From NCBI GenBank assembly GCA_030760725.1, contig JASWHV010000011.1, positions 17,447,501 through 17,511,500 on the forward strand: 64,000 nucleotides of DNA, given 5' to 3'. A program made the translations under genes and the position numbers. This DNA is from Neostapfia colusana. Lineage: Eukaryota > Streptophyta > Magnoliopsida > Poales > Poaceae. The notes under the pieces are model-generated. The model saw only the letters and a program-made list of their open reading frames with translations. It had not been told where the DNA came from and made no database searches. This document shows positions 1 to 9,860 of this stretch, piece after piece. How positions within the stretch are numbered: the stretch's first letter is position 1; each line of letters begins with the position of its first letter.

Positions 1-1
1 G

Positions 2-2553
2 TTTGATCAGTTGAGGGGCGCTTGTGTGTTCTCGAAAATTGATCTCAGGTCGAGATACCACCAACTCAAGATAAGGCAAACTGATATTCCCAAGACGGCT
101 TTCGTATCTCGGTACGGACTGTATGAATACACCGTCATGCCTTTCGGGCTAACTAATGCCCCAGCATACTTCATGTACCTCATGAACAAGGTATTCATGG
201 AATATTTGGACAAATTTGTGGTGGTTTTCATAGATGACATTCTCGTCTTCTCCAAAGATGAAGAAGAACATGAGAAACATCTAAGGTTGGTGTTGCAGAG
301 GCTGAGAGAACACCAACTATATGCCAAGTTGAGCAAGTGTGAGTTTTGGCTGAAGAGAGTTCCCTTCTTAGTACATATAATCTCGGAGGGAGGAATCTCC
401 GTGGATCCTGCCAAAATCGAGGATATACAGAAGTGGAAGACCCCTGAAAATGTCGGGGAAGTTCGAAGCTTTTTGGGATTGGCTGGATACTATGACGGCT
501 TATTGAGGGATTCTCTAAGATCTCGAGACCCATTACCAAATTGTTGGAGAAGGGAATCACATTCACATGGACGCCACAGTGCGAAACGAGTTTTCAGGAG
601 TTAAAGAAAAGACTGACAACAACCCCAGTGCTGGTTATGCCAGATATGCAGAAGAACTTCACGGTGTACTGCGATGCCTCTGGAAACGGGTTGGGATGTG
701 TTCTCATGCAAGAAGGGCATGTCGTGGCTTATGCATCCCGGCAGCTTCCGAAGCACGAGAAAAACTATCCTACACATGACTTAGAACTAGCCGCAGTGGT
801 ACACGCGTTGAAAATTTGGCGGCACTATTTGATGGGGAAGAGGACCGAGATATATATGGATCATAAGAGTTTGAAGTACATTTTCACACAGCCAGATCTC
901 AACCTCAGACAAAGGAGATGGTTAGAGCTAATCAATGAATTTGATGTGGGCATCAACTATCATCCCGGGAAAGCAAACGCCGTGGCCGATGCTTTGAGTC
1001 GGAAAGTGCAGGTCAATAAGTTGAGCTTGAAGGACATGCCTGCAGAATTGAAGGACGAGGTTATAAGGCTCAATCTATGTCTATTAAATAGTGGTGAAGC
1101 CATCGCCATGGAAGTGGACTCCACACTAGAGCGAGACATACGCGAGGGTCAAAAGAATGATGAGAAGATACAAGAGATCAGACAACTCATCAAGGAAAAT
1201 AAAGCTCCGGGTTTTAGAGAGGATGAACAAGGAACGGTGTGGCACGGGAAAAGAATCTGTGTGCCAGAAGTAAAGGAGATCCGTGAATTGATTTTGAAGG
1301 AGGCTCATGATTCTGACTATTCCATTCATCCTGGGAGTACGAAGATGTACCAGGACCTCAAAAGCAGGTATTGGTGGTATGGCATGAAGCGAGATGTCGC
1401 GGAACATGTTGCCCTATGTGACACATGTCGGTTGGTGAAAGCAGAACATCAACGACCCGCGGGATTATTGCAACCACTCAATGTGCCTGAATGGAAATGG
1501 GAAGAAATCAACATGGATTTCATCGTGGGATTGCCTAGGACCTAATCAGGATATGATTCGATATGGGTCATCATTGATAGGCTAACCAAGGTAGCTCATT
1601 TCATCCCCGTGAAAGAAAGCTACAGCGGATCCAAATTGGCAGAGTTGTACATGTCCAGGATCGTGTGTTACCATGGAGTGCCAAAGAAGATTGTGTCGGA
1701 TCGAGGGACACAGTTCACCTCAAGGTTCTGGCAGAAGTTGCATGAAACCATGGGAACCCATCTGAACTTTAGTTCTGCCTATCATCCCCAAACTGACGGG
1801 CAGACGGAGAGAACCAATCAGATCATTGAAGATATGCTGAGGGCATGTGCACTCAAAAACAATAGGAGTTGGGACAAGAACTTACCGTATGCGGAGTTTT
1901 CCTATAACAACAGCTATCAAGCTAGTATGAAGATGTCACCGTTTGAAGCTTTGTACGGGAGGAAGTGCAGAACTCCCCTATTTGGGAACCAAACAGGGGA
2001 AAGTAAAGTGTTTGGTCCAGAAGTACTACAAGAAGCCGAGGCGAAGGTGAGGTAAATTCGCAACAATTTGAGGATAGCACAGACACGCCAAAAGAGCTAT
2101 GCCGATGTACGAAGAAGAGAGCTCGTTTTCAACGTGGGAGACTATGTCTATCTCAAGGTGTCCCCTATCAGAGGACTTCGTCGGTTCAAGGTGAAAGGGA
2201 AGTTGTCACCTCGATACATCGGACCCTTTCAAGTTTTGGAGAGGAAAGGCGAAGTGGCGTATCAACAAGAATTACCGCCTCGTCTATCGGATGTGCACGA
2301 TGTATTCCATGTGTCACAACTCAAGAAATGCCTGAGGACGCCTGAAGAGGTGTTACCTATGAATGAAGTGAACGTAGCTGAGGATCTGTCTTATGCCGAG
2401 CAACCATACAAGATTTTGGAGACAATGGAACGCCTCACCAGAAATAAAAGAATCCGGATGTGCAAGGTGCAGTGGAAGCATCACTCAGAAGAGGAAGCCA
2501 CCTGGGAGCGGGAAGACGAGCTAAAGGCACAATTTCTGGAATTGTTTTCTTAG
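2..2553 (+). pseudogene. pol: Family 1a gypsy pol, 3' part (RT to chromodomain), broken
   Basis: This is the 3' part of a Ty3/gypsy polyprotein that would make reverse transcriptase, RNase H and integrase. The window opens inside RT. The RT catalytic segment FIDDILVFS is at 227-253, RNase H (VYCDASGNGLGCVL) at about 663-900, the integrase HHCC finger (H-x-H, CDTC) at about 1290-1450, the DDE core with VSDRGTQFTSRFW at about 1510-1840, and a C-terminal chromodomain-like segment (CKVQWKHHSEEEATWE) at about 2458-2510. Compared with copy 1b it has a 1-base deletion near 496, a CAA-to-TAA stop at 1543-1545 and a GAA-to-TAA stop at 2053-2055, so it is not functional. The chromodomain-like tail and long LTR fit a Tekay/Del-type chromovirus; that lineage name is inferred. 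Confidence 0.95.
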
Positions 2554-2582
2554 AACCACCAATCTCGAGGACGAGATTTCTT

Positions 2583-2598
2583 TTAAGGGGGGTAGAGC
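2583..2598 (+). other. Polypurine tract of family 1a
   Basis: A short purine run (AAGGGGGG followed by TAGAGC) lies directly before the 3' LTR, where plus-strand DNA synthesis would be primed. The same run precedes the 3' LTR of copy 1b at 41468-41483. Confidence 0.85.
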
Positions 2599-3003
2599 TG
2601 TAACACCCCAAAATTTTGTTAAGACCCTAAATAATGTTAAGAGGGGAATTTAAAAATTTTTGGACGTGTTGCATGTTTTGCAAAAATTCAAATTCAAACT
2701 GGAATTCAAATTAAACTCAAATCAGAAAAGAAATAGAAAAAGAAAAAGAGAAAACAGAAAAAAACCGGCCAGTGGGCCGCAACCCACCAGCCGGCCCACC
2801 CAGCAACCGCGCCAGCCCGCAGCCGCGCGCGCTCCTTCCTCCCACTGACAGGCGGGGCCCGCCAGCCCTTCTTCTACCTCGCGCCCGCGCCGGACTCTCT
2901 CTCACCCGAATCGAAACCGATCGGAATTCTTGCGTATCCCAGCCGAATTTCGTTCGGGGGCGACGCAAACTCGATCTAAACCACCCCGCCGCCCTCCCCC
3001 GTC

Positions 3004-3011
3004 TATAAAAA
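3004..3011 (+). promoter_or_regulatory. TATA box of family 1a LTR
   Basis: TATAAAAA in a GC-rich region, repeated at the same LTR position in copy 1b (32645-32652 and 41890-41897). Transcription would start roughly 30 bases downstream, making the U3 part only about 430 bp and leaving most of the LTR transcribed. Confidence 0.75.
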
Positions 3012-4556
3012 CCCCGGCCTCGTTCTGTTTTTCCCACGCGATCCGTCGATTTTACTCCGGTGAGAAACCGAGCCTTCTCCGGCGAATTCTAGCCGATCTT
3101 AGCTCGGAAATTCCGATCTAACTCGCTGGTCTTGATCCACCGCCTCCGGGGAACCCTGCAGGTGCAGAAAACTCGGTGACTTGCGGTTTAAACACAGCGC
3201 CGACAAGCCTCGCCGTGGTTTCAATTCGGACCTCGTCGCCGACCGCCCTCCAGGACCTCCGAGCTCAAGAAAACCCCCGAGGTGAGATCCCCGACCTCCC
3301 CTCCACTGATTTATGCCATAAAATCACAGTTCTAGGAAGAATTCTCGAAGATCCGAAAATCTCCGGCGAGATCGCCGCTTCCCGCCGCCGTGCGCCGTCG
3401 GCAGCGCCGCCCGCGCTCGATCAGAGCGACGTGACCGCTTGTGCGCCGTTTATTTTAAATCGCACGGCAGGGTTTAAATCCCCGCGTACCGGTTCGACGT
3501 TATAATCTCAGCCGTTGGTTTAAAATCGGACGGTCCACGTCAGCCCCGTGTTATAAAGACTGGAAATCTTACGTGCTACCCCCTGGGGTTCTCGGGAAAT
3601 AAGAGCTAGCCCCGGAAACTTTTGATCTAGCCCCTGGAACTTCAGAAAATCATGTAAATTCATTTAAAAATCAGTTTTAGCCCCTGGACTTAATAAAAAT
3701 TAGGAAAAACTCCTCTGTTATGTATAGCTAGACCCCTGAAAATTGTTAAAATAATATTATAGACCCTGTAGTGGGGTGAGTTTACCTTTTTAGCCCTGTT
3801 TAATATTTAATTTAGGAAATTGAATATGTGGCTAGTGTTTAAAATTTAAAAAGTGGGACAAACATATTGTCAAAATTTAATTAAAAACTTTCTCAGTATT
3901 TAGAAAACTTTGGAGTGAGATAAAAATATATTTTGGGCTGAAATGAATCTGTTTAATTTATTATTCACATTTAGGGACACATTTTTTAAGTAAAGAATAG
4001 TTCTGGAAAATAGGGAAAATAATTGTAAAATAGTTTACATCAGAGGAAAAGGTCAAAAATATATTAGTAAATATTTTAGATCAGAACCTATTCTGTTTAG
4101 ATGATGTGTCTTGTTATTTTCATAACAAAGTTCACATTTAGGCATAGGAAATAAATCTGAAAATATAGCAACTAGTAAATGATAAATGGAGTTCTAAAAT
4201 CCAAAGAATTCAGTTTAGGGTTGGTAGAAATTCTGAAGACACATATGGAGAAGGAAAATACCTTTCATGCATACTTGGTAGCTAAAAGGTGTAGTAATTG
4301 AATATAAGGAATTTATTTAAATTGGAAACTCATATATATAGTATGTAAGTTTAAATGTGAACACAAAAGTAGGAATCATATACACATGATTAAAAGTGCA
4401 TGCAAGCCACAAATCAACACACATAGAGTAACCACAACACATATAATGGGGAATGACTTTCATAAATATGAATGTGTGGTTTGTATGAAGTGGAAGTGTG
4501 AACTATGTCTTATGGATTGTTGTTTTTCTTTTGCTATGTGTGATGGTATGATGTAG

Positions 4557-4625
4557 AACCTGCTCAAGAGCAAGTTATTCCTTTCCAAGATCAGGACTAC
4601 CCATTTCAAGAGCAGCAGGAAGGAG
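4557..4625 (+). other. Predicted LTR mini-exon 2, family 1a
   Basis: A 69-nt open segment lies between a pyrimidine-rich acceptor (GATGTAG/AACC) and a GC-type donor (GGAG/GCAAGTG). Read from phase 1 it gives an acidic/Gln-rich peptide containing PAQEQVIPFQDQDYPF. Length is a multiple of three and it exits in phase 1. The same exon, with changed sequence, is present in every complete gypsy LTR in the window. Splicing is predicted, not shown. Confidence 0.6.
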
Positions 4626-5717
4626 GCAAGTGTCCTTGACCACTTTGATCCTATACTAGGATGTGTAGATAGAATTATTTGCATTGTCAAATGAAATATG
4701 AAACCTATGCTAGGAAGTTTCCCTAGAATTGCATTACCTTGTTTCCTTGTAGCTTGGGTTGGGATTTATTTTATCATGTCATTTATTATTATGCATATGC
4801 TTAGCCATGCTTAGAATGGGATATTTGGGATATGAGATCATCATTTTATTTTACCATACTCTTGAATGAGATATTGTGAGTTATGTAGAGGTAGGGATCA
4901 AGACAAGTTGGATGTTTTGGTTGTGTGCTGGGTGCACGAGACTCAGGTTTGTGTTTAGTACTTGCCTGGATCCTAAGGACCGGTTCATGGAGCATGTAAC
5001 CTGGCTTTACAGTGCCAACCACATGCTGAGATGGGGCAGCTTGGCCAATTAATTAGGTGTATCCCCGGCGTAGTATGGGTGTGTTGTGCGGGGAATAGGT
5101 GTCAGCTGGACTACCATATGAACCGCAAGGCTCAAGAGGGGGCCACTGCAGCGGGGTTGGAGCCTCTTGTATGCTGTTAGGGGTGAAACCTCAGTGGGCC
5201 CACGCTCGTCGGGAATCCCTTTGTAAATGCTTCGTTGTGATCTCCTGGCTACACACCTGGGAAGTGTGAATGTGGTTCGTAGCCACTGGCATAATTGAGG
5301 TTCTTTTAGTCCACCCGGCGACGGGGGTTGAAATCACTACATGTGGGTACAGTGGTACAAACTCTGCAGAGTCAAAATTGTCATGACAGCCGTGCTCACG
5401 GTCAAGAGTGGCTTGGACTTATTCATGATTAGAGGATTGATGGTTTTGGAAGTTGTGTATGTTAAGCGGGGAGCTTAACATTGGAAATGATGTTATGGTT
5501 ATTGGATTATGATGATGGGTTGGGAGATTGGGACCATTTCACCTGTGTAGTAATGTAGGTGCTTAATAAGCTAAGGTGATAGGTATTAATTGCGTAGTGC
5601 TTTAACCATGAGTTCAACCTTTCCTTGATCTAGCCATGCATGATGTAATTTTCCCATACTTGCTGAGTACCATTGGTACTCAACCTTGCATATTTGTTGG
5701 TTTATATTGCTGCTCAG

Positions 5718-5776
5718 GTCAAGATAATGAGGTGGTGTATAATGACCAAGACTTTGGACCCGAAGAAGGTTTCTAG
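5718..5776 (+). other. Predicted LTR mini-exon 3 (terminal), family 1a
   Basis: After an acceptor (GCTGCTCAG/GTCAAG) a phase-1 frame reads GQDNEVVYNDQDFGPEEGF and stops at TAG 5774-5776. A perfect inverted repeat TGAGTACCA-T-TGGTACTCA at 5664-5682 ends 35 nt upstream of the exon, over the likely branch-point zone. Confidence 0.6.
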
Positions 5777-6024
5777 GTTCATGGAGACCCCCGGGCAACG
5801 CCTGTGACGGAGCCCACAAGAATAATTATTCTGCTGCTAGTTTATTTACTTGAGATGAACTTATTATTGTCCATCGAGACATTTGCTATGTAAAACTTAC
5901 TTATATTCGACACCTGGCTTGTAATAAATGATGCTTCACTAATTGTCATCACATGTATGAGAAAATGATCCTGGCATACATGTGACATTCACTCGGTGGT
6001 TCTTCGGAAAAACCAGGTGTGACA

Positions 6025-7406
6025 CGGACCTAACAAAGAACTTGTCGGATCTTGCCACAGAAGAATATTTTGGCAATATTCAAAACTTTGAATGTTAATG
6101 CTAACTTTTATCCTAATTGCCAATGTATTCAGCACACATAGATCTCACAGTTTGTAACAAGAAATATGTTCTCTAGGGCTCCTCATGTCCTATGAGGTGT
6201 ATGAAAATGCTGGTCCACCGGTGTGCTTAATAGCAAAGGTGTAGAGCCCCCCTTCGGGTGGTGAATAACCCGATCATGTACCCGAGACATGGCTTAACTC
6301 GAGGACGACCCAAATGGCAATGGTATAGGAGTATGTATTTACTTTCTATATGGACCTGCCTGAAATGATAAAAACTTCTGAGCTCATCATTATTTTGTGA
6401 TCTTCTGCAGGTACTGACCGCGTTAGAATATCGCGTTTAGAACACGTTTGCGAGAAACGAATTAGTGCCCCATATAACACATATATGACGGTGTAATCCG
6501 GATAGGATTTTATTCGGTGAGGAAACGTAGTACCGACATGATGACATTGTTGCATAAACCAAATGGATTAAGGATGGTTAGAAAATGGGATTCGGGGAAA
6601 AACTTTAGCTATTCAGCTTCTTTCTTGAACTAAGTATCACAAAGAAGCATAAGGACTTGGAGAGAATCATAGGCTCACCTCCCCTATTCTGGCACGCAGA
6701 TTGTGGGATTTTAACAGGGTGTAACTTTTAATAGGATTCACCAATGGAGGTTTGTGATACATATCTTGAAATTTTTTGAAGTTCCCTACAACTTTTGTGT
6801 ATATTTCCAGAGCAGAATCTCAAAATAACTCGGTGAAAATCCCAGATGAGTGCAAACTGTCCAGAAACAGGGCAGAGCAAGAACCTCTCTGGAATTTTTC
6901 GTTTTTCTATCGTAACTCTAAGGATAAAATTTTCTAAGGGTCATGTGATATACATTGGAAAGCTTATGAGATAGATTACAACTTCGTAACTCAAAGTTTC
7001 TCTAAATCTGGAGCAGACGGGTGTGGAAAATGAAGATTAAATCAGCCTCTTGAAAAAGAAATGCTGCTGAAATTTTCCACATTTCTGTTAACATTAAAAT
7101 GTCATAACTTTTGATCCACAATTGATCTTGATGAAAATAAGTACTCGTTGAAAACATATTGAAGTTAAATTTAACTTTCATGTTCAACTTGAGTTATAAA
7201 AATTCTGATAACTAGATCAAAAACTGGATTAACTGCAGAATGTTCAGTTCTGACCAGAACTGGTCAGTTAGACTTAAGATCTTGGGATTGCATTGGCATG
7301 AATTTAAGTTTTGTTTTCCCAGTATTACTTAATAAGTTCAATGTTATTTTCTATCATCTTGCTGTAGAATTGAGTATTTGAATTAATCAAATCTCTTCTT
7401 CCACAG
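6025..7406 (+). other. Family 2a 5' leader (LTR lost)
   Basis: There is no convincing gene here. It aligns with the 5' leader of copy 2d (46780-47470, then 58999-59450), for example around the shared block GTCGGGTGGTGAATAACCCG. It would be the untranslated stretch between the primer site and orf0. The 5' LTR and primer site of 2a are not present because copy 1a is inserted at 6024/6025. Confidence 0.7.
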
Positions 7407-8378
7407 ATGACAGATATTGGAACCACAATGGCCAACAGATGGGTTCATTCGTTTGGACAGAATTTTCCCGGTTTCCTGGCTTTGTTGAAGTGAATGTTGC
7501 AATACTTCGGGTGTACAGAAGCCCCACACTACTGGGGGAAAGAGACGATGGAGAATGGGGAGACCTCTTGTATCATGCACTTGGACGTCCCCGCAAGTCC
7601 TGAACCCCCAGGTTGGACACCATTCACCGTCACTGTGAAGGGGCATCGCATGGAGAATTTGTGGGATGCGGCGTCCCGTGAAGCCATCACGCGTATCTTC
7701 CAGCTTCATGTCAAGCAAGTGGAGACAACACCGTTCTCGCTCCTACCTGTTACTGGGTTATCCCAGCAGGAGTGGGAACGGCGCCAAGGTGAACTAACAG
7801 ATTTATTCAACCCCAATTTCAACTTTGAGGTTGTCTACTACTAGTTTTTACGCAGCAGCCAGCAAGCTAGTGATGGATGGTCAAGCTAGGACCATCGAAG
7901 AACTTATGGGTGAGCTGAATCAGGCAAACACTCGCAAAGATCAGCTCCAACATGAGAAGAATTAACTACGTGCACATCTGGCCCCAGCAATCCATCAGCT
8001 CATGGTGACAGAAAATGAGCTGCAACGCACTCAGGAAGAGTTGCAGCAAGTCTGGGATGAGCTGAATGTGAGTCAGCAGATGGTGGGTGCGCAGTGTTGC
8101 ACCACATTAATATATTCACATAAGAGAGAAATGACGCCATGGGGGCAGCGCTGAATTGGGACCAAGACTGGATGTTTGCTCAGGACAAGTTGAACACTGT
8201 ACAACCCATTTTGCAGCCGGTTCTCGTCCAACAGGTTGATATGGTAGCCCTGGGGGAACCTGAACCTGAACCCGAAGCTATGGTAATCAATGTTGAGCCA
8301 GAGCTTGTTGCCCCATTTTCTTACTCCGAACCCGACGAAGATCTGGAGGAGCCTGAACCAGCATCCGACGAAGAGTAG
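7407..8378 (+). pseudogene. Family 2a orf0 (extra frame upstream of gag), decayed
   Basis: The ATG at 7407 directly follows a pyrimidine-rich AG acceptor (CTTCTTCCACAG/ATG). The frame has a TGA at 7491-7493, then runs to a TAG at 7842-7844; it continues, shifted, through a likely coiled-coil at about 7850-8090 (ELMGELNQANTRKDQLQHE, ELQRTQEELQQVWDEL) and an acidic tail at 8245-8375 (EPEPEPEAM to EEPEPASDEE). A segment DAASREAITRIFQLHVKQVE resembles orf0 of families 1b and 3 (DVTWEAIT, DDAAWEALTR). Its function is not known. Extra frames before gag are known in some plant gypsy elements; whether this one belongs to a named type needs a database search. Confidence 0.65.
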
Positions 8379-8724
8379 TCGTCACGGGTAGAGTAGACAC
8401 CGAGGAGGGTTGAGCCTACCCCGTTGTATTTTGATGACCATATTTGTGTCATATTATAAATAGTATTGTTGTTGTAGCTTAAGTGACGGCGTGGTGTCAC
8501 ATCTTGATGTGACCATAAGAGTAGAGATGAACTGCAGGCTAGAGTTTATCATTTTGAAGTATTATTGTAACAAATGGTCCCTAGGAGATATATTGTGAAT
8601 AAAGTTATGCTTTAACCATATATGAGTCTGTTTATGAGATGTTAGTCGTCATTACACTTCCTACTTTTGCAATGCATCAGATTTCCTATGGTGTCTCATG
8701 TGGAAACTTTATTGTGGCTGCAGA
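8379..8724 (+). other. Spacer between orf0 and gag, family 2a
   Basis: No coding potential is seen. The stretch ends in TTATTGTGGCTGCAG, a plausible 3' splice site one base before the gag ATG. Confidence 0.6.
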
Positions 8725-9860
8725 ATGACTCGCACACATTCCGCGCACGACATTGGTGGGACGAGTCAGGGAGAGAGCTCCCAGCAGCATGAGAGGGAGA
8801 CGTTACCGAAGCAACAACCACCGCCTCCACCTACGATTTCATTGGCAGATGTACTTGCTACGATGACGAGTTCGCGCGATGAGCAGACCGAGGTGCTGCG
8901 TACGCTCGTGCAGAATACATCCCATCAAGTGGGGTGTCAAGATGGAGGTCATCACCAGCCTCTTAATAGATCATACTCAGATTTCTGGGCGACACATCCA
9001 CCGGTCTTCAGGAGGCCGACAAACCCCTTAAGGCGGACAATTGGCTCCGCACCATCCAGGCGAAGTTCAGACTGCTACAATGCTCCGAACACCAAAAGGC
9101 GCTGTACGCAGTGCAACAGCTTCAAGGATCTGCCAGTGCTTGGTGGGTGAACCACATCGCCTCACTACTCGCGTGTTATGCCCTAACATGGGTGGAATTC
9201 CGGGAGGCGTTTCGTGCCTACCACATACCTCCCGGTATCATGAAGTGGAAGCTCCAGGAATTTATGGAGCTGAGACAAGGAGGGAGGAGTACTCACGAGT
9301 ACTCCCGGGCATTCAATAATCTGGTGCAGTATGCTTCGGACAAAATTGTACAGTTCAACCGTGGCACCATCAACGATATGGTCAATGCCGCCATTGTGCA
9401 GGAAGACGCTTCCTGTGAGTTGACCACAGAGAAACAGAAGAGGAGTGGCCCACAGGGCAGCGGGGGAGGCAATCCCTAAAAGTACCTTATGATGTATCGC
9501 TCACCATCCGGTCAGAGGTGGCAACCACCAGCGTGGCAACTGATGTTCCGTGGTCGGCAATTTAATGCACCCAGCTTCCGACCACCTCTGCCACAACAGC
9601 AACAGGGGTTTCCGCGTGCACTTCCACCTCCACAGCGTGCACCAGGATTCCGTCCCCAAATCAGCGGTGGACCGACCAACTACACGTTCTTAACATGTGG
9701 CCAGGCCGGTCATTTCTCAAGGGAGTGCCCGGAGAAGCAGCAGGGCAGCGGGCAAGTAATGCACCAAGGTGCAAATCAGCCCTGGGGTCAACTCAAGAAT
9801 CCAGCCACGAAACCCGGCAACATCCACCATCTTCCTATCGAGGATGTGCCGGAAGGCGAG
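8725..9860 (+). pseudogene. gag: Family 2a gag, broken
   Basis: Gag capsid/nucleocapsid protein that would coat element RNA. It starts MTRTHSAHDIGGTSQGESS at 8725 after an AG acceptor with a one-base gap. The capsid region (ADNWLRTIQAKFRLLQC, WWVNHIASLL, FREAFRAYHIPPG) continues in another frame from about 9005, so there is a frameshift. About 60 bases are missing near 9340 relative to copy 2b (YASD then VQFNRG). A TAA follows GGGNP near 9478. The zinc knuckle at about 9687-9728 reads FLTCGQAGHFSREC and lacks the first cysteine of the usual CCHC set, as it does in copy 2b. Confidence 0.9.

Larger units (their letters stand above)
2599..6024 (+). repeat. Family 1a 3' LTR (3426 bp)
   Basis: The LTR begins TGTAACACCCC after the polypurine tract and ends GTGTGACA; it matches both LTRs of copy 1b along its length. 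It holds a GC-rich promoter zone with TATA box (3004-3011), an ATG-free leader ending in a good 5' splice site (CCGAG/GTGAGAT, cut after 3281), an AT-rich 1.27-kb stretch resembling a first intron, mini-exons at 4557-4625 and 5718-5776, a block at about 4970-5400 conserved with family 3, the palindromes CTCTGCAGAG (5362-5371) and a near-perfect TTGTCATGACAG (5378-5389), and a polyadenylation-type AATAAA at 5923-5928. The element is inserted in the 5' leader of copy 2a; its left target duplication is outside the window. Confidence 0.95.

Noticed and set aside
2717..3037. Minus-strand frame in the GC-rich LTR promoter zone, with twins in copy 1b
   Set aside because: Arg/Gly/Pro-rich composition follows base content; frames are not kept in the 1b copies.
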